Positions 14,531 through 22,083 of a DNA stretch of 32,138 bases are shown here, one piece after another. Position 1 is the first letter of the stretch; each line of letters begins with the position of its first letter. Below the pieces are notes generated by a model. That model did not search any database. It was not told the origin of the DNA and saw only the letters and a list, made by a program, of their open reading frames with translations. A program made the translations under genes and the position numbers. Source of the DNA: Bacillota bacterium (lineage in GTDB: Bacteria; Bacillota; Clostridia; Peptostreptococcales; Anaerovoracaceae). The stretch covers positions 1-32,138 of the forward strand of contig JAUNCY010000004.1 of NCBI GenBank assembly GCA_030526325.1, in the 5' to 3' direction.

Positions 14531-15398
14531 AGTCAACCTCCGTATCCATTGAGCTCTCCAGAATCTCAGGATTTGCTAACAGGTATTTGATAAATTTTAT
14601 TGATCTTGCAAAATAAAAACCGTCCGCAATTCTCTCGTCGGCAGTGCAGCCCAGATTTACGACATCTCTTATTTCAAGTTCTCCGTCTTCATTTACAACC
14701 GGCTCCTTATGTATTTCACCCACAGTAATCATAATTGAATTCGTTCCGTAATTATTGAGGTGATGGTAAGGCGCATCGCATTTGATGCTTCCCAGGTTTG
14801 AAAGCATTACCGTAGTATAATTCGGATCGCCGGAGGTTATCACCTTAGGCATCCATCCGTGGAAATCCAGAAATCTGACCAATACAAAGAAAAGTCTGGT
14901 CAAAAACCTGGGCATTTTTCCCACAAAATTCATAATATCATTTACATCCGTAGAAGGTTCTTTTCTGAGCCTTGCAGAATCCCCTGAAATCTTACTGCTC
15001 ACATCAAAAATTGTTGTCTCGGGACGAGCCTTCATTACATAGAGTATCTCATCCGAATGGTCTTCAAATGTACGCTTCACTACAAACGACAGTGTGATTT
15101 CATCTCTCTGATAAATTCTTTTTCCGGCAATAAAACGATTCAGATATGGTCTGAAATATATAGTTTTTGCCACAGCGGCAACTACAACATGAAAAGGGGT
15201 CATCTTATAGCCCCTGCCCTCCGCATTCTTCTCATTTACGTATTTCAGCAGCCTGGTAACATCCATTTTCTCCTGAAGATACACCTCAGCTTCTGTACGC
15301 TTCGGCATGAGATGCGGCATAATGAGATGCAGCCCGTCCAGGTCTTTTATCCAGACTCCGTCGCTGCGGTCTCCCCACTTTCTCTTATTCTCTTTCAT
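14520..15398 (-). CDS. E2/CAT-fold acyltransferase-like protein lacking the catalytic His
   Basis: 292 residues from the ATG at 15398 (AGAGGAAG upstream; a TTG 14 codons earlier lacks a ribosome site). It matches the catalytic domain of 2-oxoacid dehydrogenase E2 and chloramphenicol acetyltransferase, with PFHVVVAAVAKTI near the N-terminus and VMLSNLGSI and IMITVGEIHKEP in the core. It has no lipoyl or E1/E3-binding domain. The family active-site motif HRxxDG reads ERIADG (Glu255, Asp259), so the general-base His is missing. Coupling to the acyl-CoA-ligase gene suggests it receives or binds the activated acyl group by other chemistry, or is regulatory. No other pyruvate-dehydrogenase genes are nearby. 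Confidence 0.8.
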   Translation of the reverse strand: MKENKRKWGDRSDGVWIKDLDGLHLIMPHLMPKRTEAEVYLQEKMDVTRLLKYVNEKNAEGRGYKMTPFHVVVAAVAKTIYFRPYLNRFIAGKRIYQRDEITLSFVVKRTFEDHSDEILYVMKARPETTIFDVSSKISGDSARLRKEPSTDVNDIMNFVGKMPRFLTRLFFVLVRFLDFHGWMPKVITSGDPNYTTVMLSNLGSIKCDAPYHHLNNYGTNSIMITVGEIHKEPVVNEDGELEIRDVVNLGCTADERIADGFYFARSIKFIKYLLANPEILESSMDTEVDYEF

Positions 15399-15413
15399 TT
15401 TCTTCCTCTTTAG

Positions 15414-15437
15414 CGAGCGGAGATTCCGGTCTCCGCT
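15414..15437 (-). promoter_or_regulatory. inverted repeat in leader of the acyltransferase-like gene
   Basis: Perfect 8-bp arms GAGCGGAG and CTCCGCTC with an 8-nt loop, ending 16 bp before the start codon and close to the ribosome site. It is a plausible mRNA hairpin or operator. Confidence 0.5.
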
Positions 15438-15473
15438 CAAAAACTTTTATTTGGCATTCTGTTTGCCCATCTG

Positions 15474-15479
15474 ATTATA
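15474..15479 (-). promoter_or_regulatory. probable -10 of the acyltransferase-ligase operon
   Basis: Perfect TATAAT on the minus strand about 75 bp before the start codon. The -35 region is poor (TGCAAA at 17 bp). Confidence 0.4.
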
Positions 15480-15625
15480 CACAATTCGACAGTTTTTTTG
15501 CAGTAATTTTTTGAAGATTTTAAAAAATCAGAAGAAAATTTCTTTATTTTTATCAGTTTTTTTCTTTAATTGGACTGATTTGACAAACTCCAGTTAATTT
15601 TTCGACAAGTTTTCTGTCTGCACCG

Positions 15626-16087
15626 TCAGTTCATCAAATATATCGAAAAGTTCAGATAACCGGCAAAGGTAATCCATATCAGATAAGGTACAAGCAGATA
15701 TCCCGCTGTTTTCCTGCACATGTAAAAAAGAACCGTCATTATCAATACCAGAACCCAGAGCAGAATCAGCCAGATAAAGGCCGGTAAAAACAGCTGCCAC
15801 TCGAAAAAAATTATCGGCCATATAAAATTCACGATTAACTGGATAAAGTACAGTTCTATAAGAGCGGTCCTGCTGCTGCAGTCTGATGTATATATCATCG
15901 CAGCAGATATGGCCATCAGAATATAAAGAATACTCCAGACTATCGGAAAAACCGCCCCCGGCGGAGCTGCCGCAGGCTTTTCAAGAGCCGAATATACTTC
16001 AAAGGAGTCTTTAATTAACAGCGCGGAAATCCCGCCCACCGCAAGGGTTATACCGATACTGACAATGTACGGCAGTTTTTTCTTCAT
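15626..16087 (-). CDS. tspO: TspO/MBR family membrane protein
   Basis: 153 residues with five transmembrane helices, the normal size of bacterial TspO (the translocator protein family that binds porphyrins and other hydrophobic ligands). Diagnostic sequence KPAAAPPGAVFPIVWSILYILMAISA lies at about 36-61, and the family end LNFSIYLMN closes helix five. Ligand and role here cannot be read from sequence. It is a single gene with GGAGG before the start and a TATAAT about 25 bp upstream of that. About 150 bp of AT-rich DNA without a clear gene separate it from the next start. Confidence 0.92.
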   Translation of the reverse strand: MKKKLPYIVSIGITLAVGGISALLIKDSFEVYSALEKPAAAPPGAVFPIVWSILYILMAISAAMIYTSDCSSRTALIELYFIQLIVNFIWPIIFFEWQLFLPAFIWLILLWVLVLIMTVLFYMCRKTAGYLLVPYLIWITFAGYLNFSIYLMN

Positions 16088-16177
16088 AAAACAACCTCCA
16101 GAATTTAAATATTGATTATATTCAGTTTATTCAAATAAGCCGAAAAATATTAAAATCCGGGAATTTATCCTGAAAAT

Positions 16178-16210
16178 GATTAAGGAACGGCATAATGCCG
16201 TTCCTTAATC
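16178..16210 (-). terminator. terminator after the hydrogenase operon
   Basis: 16-bp perfect inverted repeat (16178-16193 and 16195-16210, GATTAAGGAACGGCAT and complement) with a one-base centre, followed by ATTTTC on the minus strand. It lies between the hydrogenase and tspO genes. Confidence 0.65.
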
Positions 16211-16236
16211 AGAATTATTATTCAATTCATATATGG

Positions 16237-18006
16237 CTATTTTTTATAGGCTTCTTTTGGCTCATAGTGAGTATGCAGCAGCTTGTGTGCCAGATGTCCG
16301 TTCGGTTTTCCGAGATATTCGTCGTAGAGAGCGATTATTTCAGAATTCTTATGAGACTTTCTTTCCGGAAGTCTGAGATCTTCATCATAAAGTCCGTTAG
16401 CTCTGTTTACTCTCGGATTTACGTCAAGTCTTGTTTTAGCTGATACATAAGGCTGACCGCCGCCGTGTACACAGCCTCCCGGACAAGCCATTACTTCGAT
16501 GAAGTGAACGTCAAGTTCTCCTGCTTTTACAGCATCAAGAACCTTTGCAGCGTTTGCTGTTCCGTGAGCAACCGCAACCTTAACATCTGTAAGCTCGTCT
16601 TTTATAGGAATCTGAACTGTAGCAAACTTAACACCTTCAAGACCTCTTATTTCATGATATTCAATAGCATCCAGATCTTTATCCCATAATACGTCGGCAA
16701 CGGTTCTGAGAGCAGCTTCCATTACGCCGCCTGTAGCTCCGAAGATAACTCCGGCACCTGTTCCTTCGCCCATCCATAAGTCGAATTCTTCGTCAGGAAG
16801 CGTATCAAATCTGATTCTCGCCTGTCTAATCATAGCAGCCAGTTCTCTTGTTGTAAGAACGTAATCAACGTCTCTGAGACCGTTTGCTTCCATTTCAGGT
16901 CTTTCGCATTCAGCTTTTTTAGCTGTGCAAGGCATGATGGATACGCTTACGATTGATTTCGGCATAATCTTAGCTTTCTTAGCATAGTAACTCTTAACCG
17001 TTGCGCCGAACATCTGCTGAGGAGATTTGCAGCTGGACAGATTAGGGATGAATTCAGGATAATTGAGTTCGCAGAATCTTACCCATCCCGGTGAACAGCT
17101 TGTAATCATAGGAAGCTTTCCTCCGTTGAGAACTCTGTCTATAAACTCATGACCTTCTTCCATAATTGTCAGGTCTGCACTGAAGTTTGTATCGAATACT
17201 CTGTCAAATCCCAGTCTTCTGAGAGCTGCAGCCATTTTGCCTGTAACCGGTGTTCCGATAGGAAGACCGAACTCTTCACCGAGACCTACTCTTACTGAAG
17301 GAGCTGCCTGAACAACAACGATTTTTTCAGGATCGTCGATTGCTTCCCATACCTGCTGGATATGGTCTTTTTCTCTAAGAGCGGCAACCGGACATGACTG
17401 TACGCACTGACCGCAGAAGATACATTCCGATTCGCCCATGCTCTTTTCAAATGCCGGGGCAACCTCTGTTCTGAAGCCTCTCTTTGTGAAATCGAGAACT
17501 CCGATACCCTGTACTTTTCTGCAGGTATTTATACATCTTCCGCAAAGGATACATTTGCTTGAATCTCTTACGATAGAAGGTGAAAATTCATCAAGATGAG
17601 CTTCTCTCTTTTCGCCGTCAAATCTTTCTTTCTGGAGTCCCAGTTCATCGCAGAGCTTCTGAAGCTCGCAGGTCTGGTTTCTCTTACATGTGAGACATTC
17701 TCTGTTGTGGTTTGCAAGAATGAGCTCAACATTCATCTTTACGGCTCTTCTGACTTTCTGTGTATTTGTTCTTACGTTCATTCCTTCCTGAACCTTAAGT
17801 ACGCAGGATGCAGGAAGGTTTCTCATAGGTACTCCGTTAACGTCAGCTTCTACCACACACACTCTGCATGCAGCAACTTCGTTTATATCTTTAAGGTAAC
17901 AAAGCGTAGGGATATCTATGCCTGCTTCTCTGGCTGCCATTAATACGGTGTAGTCTTCAGGAACGCTTACAGCGATTCCGTTAATTGTCATATTTACATT
18001 ATTCAT
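16237..18006 (-). CDS. hydA: [FeFe] hydrogenase catalytic subunit of an NADH-linked multimeric hydrogenase
   Basis: 589 residues. Makes or consumes H2 at an H-cluster. N-terminal [2Fe-2S] domain (Cys36, 47, 50, 68), His-type cluster site (His100, Cys104, 107, 113), two [4Fe-4S] sites (CxxCxxCxxxC at 152-162 and CxxCxxCxxxCP at 195-206), then the hydrogenase domain: L1 TSCSPGW (302-308), L2 MPCTAKKAEC (358-367) and L3 ACPGGCVHGG (507-516). L1 has Ser where the classical motif has a second Cys. It is the last of three genes, 13 bp after the NuoF-like gene, which suggests electron bifurcation between NADH and ferredoxin. A GGGAGGG ribosome site precedes ATG at 18006. Cytoplasmic: no signal sequence. 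Confidence 0.95.
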   Translation of the reverse strand: MNNVNMTINGIAVSVPEDYTVLMAAREAGIDIPTLCYLKDINEVAACRVCVVEADVNGVPMRNLPASCVLKVQEGMNVRTNTQKVRRAVKMNVELILANHNRECLTCKRNQTCELQKLCDELGLQKERFDGEKREAHLDEFSPSIVRDSSKCILCGRCINTCRKVQGIGVLDFTKRGFRTEVAPAFEKSMGESECIFCGQCVQSCPVAALREKDHIQQVWEAIDDPEKIVVVQAAPSVRVGLGEEFGLPIGTPVTGKMAAALRRLGFDRVFDTNFSADLTIMEEGHEFIDRVLNGGKLPMITSCSPGWVRFCELNYPEFIPNLSSCKSPQQMFGATVKSYYAKKAKIMPKSIVSVSIMPCTAKKAECERPEMEANGLRDVDYVLTTRELAAMIRQARIRFDTLPDEEFDLWMGEGTGAGVIFGATGGVMEAALRTVADVLWDKDLDAIEYHEIRGLEGVKFATVQIPIKDELTDVKVAVAHGTANAAKVLDAVKAGELDVHFIEVMACPGGCVHGGGQPYVSAKTRLDVNPRVNRANGLYDEDLRLPERKSHKNSEIIALYDEYLGKPNGHLAHKLLHTHYEPKEAYKK

Positions 18007-18019
18007 GGCTAACCCTCCC

Positions 18020-19855
18020 TTACTCTTTTATAATAGCGTTGAACTTACATACGCTCATACAGATTCCGCACTTCAGGCACAGTTCCTGATCGATTGAGTG
18101 TTTTTCCTTAAGAGTTCCGCTGATAGCCTGTACAGGACAGCTTCTGAGACATAAGGTACATCCTCTGCAGTCATCTGTAATATTAAAGTTAATGAGGGAT
18201 TTACATACGCCTGCCGGACAGCTCTTGTCTCTGACATGGGCAATATATTCGTCCTCAAAGTGATTTAATGTTGAGAGTACAGGGTTTGGAGCCGTCTGAC
18301 CGAGACCGCAGAGAGAAGTGAGCTTGATATTTGAAGCCAGTTCTTTCAGAGTATCCAGATCTTCTTCCGTTCCTTTTCCTTCTGTAATTCTATCGAGAAT
18401 CTCGTGCATTCTCTTTGTTCCTTCACGGCAAGGTGTACATTTTCCGCAGGATTCGTCAACTGTGAAGTCCAGGAAGAATCTTGCGATATCAACCATACAG
18501 TTGTCTTCGTCCATAACGATCATTCCGCCCGAACCCATCATTGAACCGATTGCAACCAGGTTGTCGAAGTCGATAGGTGTATCGAGGTTTTCTGTTGTTA
18601 TGCATCCGCCTGAAGGTCCGCCGATCTGTACTGCCTTGAATTTCTTTCCGCCAGGGCAGCCGTTTCCGATTTCATATATGATTTCTCTGAGAGTAATTCC
18701 CATAGGAACCTCTACGAGACCTGTGTTGTTGATTTTTCCGCCGAGAGCGAATACTTTTGTTCCCGGTGATTTTGCTGTACCGAAGCTTGTAAACCAGTCA
18801 GCACCTTTCAGGATAATCTGTGCAACGTTTGCAAGAGTTTCAACGTTGTTGATTACTGTCGGTTTGCCCCATAATCCTTTGTTTGCAGGGAATGGAGGTT
18901 TATTTCTGGACATGCCTCTGTAGCCTTCGATAGATGCGATAAGAGCAGTTTCTTCACCGCATACGAATGCGCCTGCGCCGAGTCTGATTTCAATATCGAA
19001 ATCGAAATCTGTGCCCATGAGGTTTTTGCCCAGAAGTCCGAGTTCTTTAGCCTGTTCAATAGCAATGTTAAGTCTCTTTACAGCTACAGGGTATTCTGCT
19101 CTTACATAGATGAAGCCCTTGGTTGCGCCGATTGCATATCCTGCGATAGCCATAGCTTCGAGTACTGCGTGAGGGTCTCCTTCAAGAACAGATCTGTCCA
19201 TGAATGCACCCGGGTCGCCTTCGTCGGCATTACAGATGATGTATTTCTGGTCAGCTTCGTTTGGTGCCGCAAAGCTCCATTTAAGTCCTGTAGGGAATCC
19301 TCCGCCGCCTCTTCCTCTGAGACCGGATTTTTTGATTTCATCGATTACGTCCTGCGGTGTCATCTCAAGTAGAGCCTTAGCAAGAGCGAAATAACCGTCT
19401 TTATATATGTATTCTGTGATATCTTCAGGGTTAACAATACCGCAGTTCTTTATTGCAACGCGGTGCTGTTTTTTATAGAATTCCAAATCAGTAAGTGTTC
19501 CGCAGTCTCCTCCGATGGTGTATTCGGATACAGGAACGCCTTCCTGGATATGATATTTTAAAATCTTTTCCGCTTTTTTAGGGTCGACATGGATATATGT
19601 AACAGTTTCCTTGCCCGGAACCTTAACTTCTACGATTGGCTCGTATGTACACATACCGATACAACCGGTAGGACATACAGTAACCTTCTCCAGACCGAGT
19701 CTTTTTACACCGTCTCTGAGAGCTTCGTAAACAGGAGTAGCACCGGCAGAAATACCGCAAGTTCCCATACCTACAATAACTCTGATTTCTTCACTGTCCT
19801 GGCGCTTCGCGGTAAAAGCATCCTTTATTTCTTTTAATTCACTTATCGTTCTCAT
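18020..19855 (-). CDS. hydB: NuoF-like flavin/iron-sulfur subunit of NADH-linked hydrogenase
   Basis: 611 residues. Carries FMN and the NAD(H) site of the hydrogenase complex. A thioredoxin-like [2Fe-2S] domain (about 20-110, with CGIS, CPTGCIGMCTYEP) is followed by the NuoF core (GRGGGGFPTGLKWSFA, CNADEGDPGAFMDR), the SLBB region, the [4Fe-4S] motif ESCGKCTPCREG, and two C-terminal ferredoxin-type clusters (CRGCTLCLRSCP, CLKCGICMSVCK). This layout is that of HydB/HndC in trimeric or tetrameric hydrogenases, longer than Complex I NuoF. Its ATG overlaps the TGA of the NuoE-like gene (ATGA). Confidence 0.95.
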   Translation of the reverse strand: MRTISELKEIKDAFTAKRQDSEEIRVIVGMGTCGISAGATPVYEALRDGVKRLGLEKVTVCPTGCIGMCTYEPIVEVKVPGKETVTYIHVDPKKAEKILKYHIQEGVPVSEYTIGGDCGTLTDLEFYKKQHRVAIKNCGIVNPEDITEYIYKDGYFALAKALLEMTPQDVIDEIKKSGLRGRGGGGFPTGLKWSFAAPNEADQKYIICNADEGDPGAFMDRSVLEGDPHAVLEAMAIAGYAIGATKGFIYVRAEYPVAVKRLNIAIEQAKELGLLGKNLMGTDFDFDIEIRLGAGAFVCGEETALIASIEGYRGMSRNKPPFPANKGLWGKPTVINNVETLANVAQIILKGADWFTSFGTAKSPGTKVFALGGKINNTGLVEVPMGITLREIIYEIGNGCPGGKKFKAVQIGGPSGGCITTENLDTPIDFDNLVAIGSMMGSGGMIVMDEDNCMVDIARFFLDFTVDESCGKCTPCREGTKRMHEILDRITEGKGTEEDLDTLKELASNIKLTSLCGLGQTAPNPVLSTLNHFEDEYIAHVRDKSCPAGVCKSLINFNITDDCRGCTLCLRSCPVQAISGTLKEKHSIDQELCLKCGICMSVCKFNAIIKE

Positions 19856-20376
19856 TCGGGTAACCTCTGCTCATAATATTTTTGTAAAATTTCAGGAACA
19901 ACACTTACATTGTCAAGTTTAGCGTATACTTCTTCATCGATCATCATAACCGGAGCCAGACCGCAGCATCCGAGACATCTTGTTGCTTCAAGAGTAAATA
20001 ATCCGTCAGGTGTGGTATCGCCAACATTAATCTGCAGTTCCTCTGCCAGTTTGTCAAGCAGCGCCTGTGCGCCCTTTACATAGCATGCAGTACCGAGACA
20101 TACCGCAATCTTATGCTTGCCCTTCGGTGTAAGGTTAAACTGACTGTAGAATGTAGAAACACCGTAAATCTCTGCAAGAGGTACATTGATTTCTTTAGAT
20201 ATGAATTTCTGAACTTCTATAGGAAGAAATCCGAAAATTCTCTGCGCTTCCTGCAGAACCGGCATTGTAACACCCTTTGTGCCTTCTAAAGAATTTATGT
20301 ATTCTTTAAGTTCGGCAAATCTCGGGTCGTTATCACTTATAACGCCTCCGCAGCTGCATTTGCTTTCATTGTTCAT
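19852..20376 (-). CDS. hydC: NuoE-like [2Fe-2S] subunit of NADH-linked hydrogenase
   Basis: 174 residues, thioredoxin-like [2Fe-2S] protein that relays electrons with the NuoF-like partner. Four cluster Cys are present in CLGTACYVKGAQ and ATRCLGCCGLAPVM; LAEIYGVSTFYSQFNL is the family core. I take the ATG at 20376, with AAGGAG nine bases upstream, and not the open frame that extends back to 20499, whose extra 41 residues (QFLEYRLNLVIFL...) are not family-like and overlap the promoter region. First gene of the hydrogenase operon. The N-terminus has an extra CSCGG motif. Confidence 0.94.
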   Translation of the reverse strand: MNNESKCSCGGVISDNDPRFAELKEYINSLEGTKGVTMPVLQEAQRIFGFLPIEVQKFISKEINVPLAEIYGVSTFYSQFNLTPKGKHKIAVCLGTACYVKGAQALLDKLAEELQINVGDTTPDGLFTLEATRCLGCCGLAPVMMIDEEVYAKLDNVSVVPEILQKYYEQRLPE

Positions 20377-20430
20377 AGCAAAAACTCCTTTCTCTCTCTG
20401 TAAATTGACTTCCAACACATTCCCGAAGCA

Positions 20431-20530
20431 TGTTAAAAAAATAACGAGATTTAATCTGTATTCAAGGAATTGACAATAAAATAACGATTTCACTGCCATT
20501 CACTTAAATTTGATAAAAAAATAACGATTT
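20431..20530 (-). repeat. three 20-bp direct repeats at 40-bp spacing upstream of the hydrogenase operon
   Basis: Copies begin at 20431, 20471 and 20511 on the plus strand: TGTTAAAAAAATAACGAGAT, TGACAATAAAATAACGATTT and TGATAAAAAAATAACGATTT. The core AAATAACGA is invariant and the step is exactly 40 bp. They lie 55-155 bp upstream of the hydrogenase start codon, in the gap to the divergent HD-like gene, and look like an operator array for a DNA-binding regulator. Confidence 0.7.
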
Positions 20531-20654
20531 TCCCACTTTTTTCGCTTCTTTACGGATTTTTATGATATCATCTTTGACAAATAAAATCAATCTATTTCTT
20601 TTCGATAAATCATACATTATTCAACGAATATTCATGTATTTTTTTCATAATCAA

Positions 20655-20682
20655 TTGCACCGCCCCGAAATCGGGATATAAT
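20655..20682 (+). promoter_or_regulatory. promoter of the HD-like gene with operator candidate in the spacer
   Basis: TTGCAC (20655-20660), 16-bp spacer, perfect TATAAT (20677-20682). The spacer holds the inverted repeat CCCGA-AA-TCGGG (20664-20675), well placed for a repressor. Confidence 0.7.
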
Positions 20683-20743
20683 ATTAAGAAATATGAGAAA
20701 ATAAACAATGATTGCTTTTATACGCATTTTGAAAGGAGTTTTT

Positions 20744-21271
20744 ATGATTAATAATGAAAATATTGTGGAAAAAGCCCTGGCATTTTCCGCGGAAGCTTAT
20801 CAGGGAAAAAACAGCCGAATTTCAAAAAAACCCCGCATAATAGAAGTAGCAGAGACGGTTATAGTCATGTCGCAGATAGATTCTGAGGACAGAGACATGA
20901 TGGCAGCGGCGGCTTTAAATAAAACAGTGCACGAAACAGACGTTACTTATGATATAATAGAGGCAGAATTCGGGACCAGAATAAAGAATATACTTAAGTC
21001 CGCCGATGTTTCCGAGGTTGAGTCCATGAAAAGACTTCCGCTTAAAATAAAAATGCTTATTTTGGCGGAAAAGACAGCCGAGCTCAGGTGTCTTTCGGAA
21101 GAATACAGCTATTACCGTGAAGGGCTCTGGGAAAAGCTTCCGGAAAAAGACCCGGCTGTTCTCGCAGAGTACTATTATTCTCTTATCGATGTTTTCACGG
21201 AATTCGAAGAATATGATGTATTCAGCGAATTTGAGAGACTGGTTGCACGTCTTTTTGTTAAGCATCGCTGA
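20744..21271 (+). CDS. degenerate SpoT/RelA-type HD-domain protein
   Basis: 175 residues from the ATG at 20744, which follows AAAGGAG; a start at 20708 would add 12 residues without a ribosome site. The helical pattern and several fixed stretches follow the (p)ppGpp hydrolase HD domain of SpoT/MESH1: AFSAEAYQG (family HxGQ), RIIEVAETV (family HPxxVA), AAAALNKTVHETDVT (family AALLHDVVEDT) and LAEKTAELR (family LADKLANLR). The metal-binding His-Asp pair is Asn59-Lys60, the first His is replaced, and the LAD Asp is Glu, so hydrolysis is unlikely. It may bind ligand without cleaving it, or be structural. The C-terminal about 55 residues are acidic and aromatic. The next gene is a lipoprotein 40 bp on. 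Confidence 0.65.
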   Translation: MINNENIVEKALAFSAEAYQGKNSRISKKPRIIEVAETVIVMSQIDSEDRDMMAAAALNKTVHETDVTYDIIEAEFGTRIKNILKSADVSEVESMKRLPLKIKMLILAEKTAELRCLSEEYSYYREGLWEKLPEKDPAVLAEYYYSLIDVFTEFEEYDVFSEFERLVARLFVKHR

Positions 21272-21311
21272 GACCGGATTCACAGGCAAAAGCAAAAGGA
21301 GGTAAAAAATT

Positions 21312-21971
21312 ATGGGGAAAAAATTCAAATTACTGTCAGCGGTTATGATTATTGTTATTGCGGCATCTGCTCTCTCCGCCTGCGGCAGCGGGCCTGTGCA
21401 GGATAAGATTCCTGACGGCGGAGAACAGAGCGGCAGCACAGATCAGTTAAACGGCGGGGCACAGACCGGAGACGGTTCTGCGGTTCAGAGCAGACAAACC
21501 GTTGAATTTTCCGTGGAAGGAGAAACAGTAACGGAGGAATATGCCGTTTATAACAGCGATATTCTCAGCATCGCTTACGATGATAAAAGTCTTGCTGCAG
21601 ATAAACCTGAGCCTGGGGACGATGAAATCATAAAATTTGAATCTTCGGGAGCGCCGGATATTGATATTGAAGTGACAGCAGCTAAAACCGGAGATTATAA
21701 AACAGCTGCCGGATATTCTTTAAAGGCCGAAAGCAGAGATGACGATATTATTCAGATTTCCGATATCGAGGAGGTTTCGGTTAACGGATACGACTGCTGT
21801 TATTTTTCCGTATCAGAAAACGACTCTGTTCATGAATATTATTTCATAGACTATTCAGGCAGCGCAGCCGGTATCAGATATGTTGTTTTTGAAGCGGAAT
21901 TCAGCATGGAGGCTGCCGACGGCTGGGTCCCAAGGTCTAAAGCCATGGTTAATACCATAACTTTCAAATAA
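21312..21971 (+). CDS. lipoprotein of unknown function
   Basis: 219 residues. Signal sequence with lipobox LSAC (Cys24), then an acidic Gly/Ser/Asp/Gln-rich linker to about 55, then a compact mixed domain (VEFSVEGETVTEEYAVYNSD, YDCCYFSVSENDSVHEYYFID, GWVPRSKAMVNTITFK). It should be exported and lipid-anchored to the outer face of the membrane. I do not recognise the domain; it recalls small extracytoplasmic proteins that measure or bind something at the surface. AAAGGAGG precedes the ATG. Probably in one transcript with the HD-like gene. Confidence 0.75.
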   Translation: MGKKFKLLSAVMIIVIAASALSACGSGPVQDKIPDGGEQSGSTDQLNGGAQTGDGSAVQSRQTVEFSVEGETVTEEYAVYNSDILSIAYDDKSLAADKPEPGDDEIIKFESSGAPDIDIEVTAAKTGDYKTAAGYSLKAESRDDDIIQISDIEEVSVNGYDCCYFSVSENDSVHEYYFIDYSGSAAGIRYVVFEAEFSMEAADGWVPRSKAMVNTITFK

Positions 21972-21977
21972 AATCCG

Positions 21978-22009
21978 TTTTTTCGAAAAAATCTACACAG
22001 TTTTCGAAA
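21978..22009 (+). promoter_or_regulatory. paired TTTCGAAA palindromes upstream of the aro promoter
   Basis: A 14-bp perfect palindrome TTTTTTCGAAAAAA (21978-21991) and TTTCGAAA (22002-22009) have centres exactly 21 bp apart, two helical turns, ending 9 bp before the -35. It may be a dimer-pair operator; the first could also serve as a weak terminator for the lipoprotein gene. Confidence 0.45.
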
Positions 22010-22017
22010 GTTTATTA

Positions 22018-22046
22018 TTGACAGCTGTAATTTTTAGTGGTATAAG
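22018..22046 (+). promoter_or_regulatory. promoter of the aromatic amino acid operon
   Basis: Perfect TTGACA (22018-22023), 17-bp spacer, TATAAG (22041-22046). It is placed 38 bp before the leader-peptide start. Confidence 0.85.
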
Positions 22047-22083
22047 AAAGAATTAAGAAATCAAAAGAAGGAGCAGGACGAAG

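Noticed and set aside
15399..15440. TTG start adding 14 residues to the E2-like protein
   Set aside because: The extension overlaps the leader hairpin and lacks a ribosome site; the ATG at 15398 has AGAGGAAG.
20377..20499. N-terminal extension of the NuoE-like protein from an upstream ATG
   Set aside because: No ribosome site, residues unlike the family, and it would place coding sequence over the promoter and repeats; the ATG at 20376 has AAGGAG.
20470..20500. sigma-54 promoter for the hydrogenase operon (TGGCAG... on the minus strand)
   Set aside because: The required GC at -12 with correct spacing is missing.
20431..20530. CRISPR array
   Set aside because: Only three short AT-rich units, imperfect, with 20-bp gaps that are themselves AT-rich; no cas gene is in the window. 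Regulatory repeats fit better.
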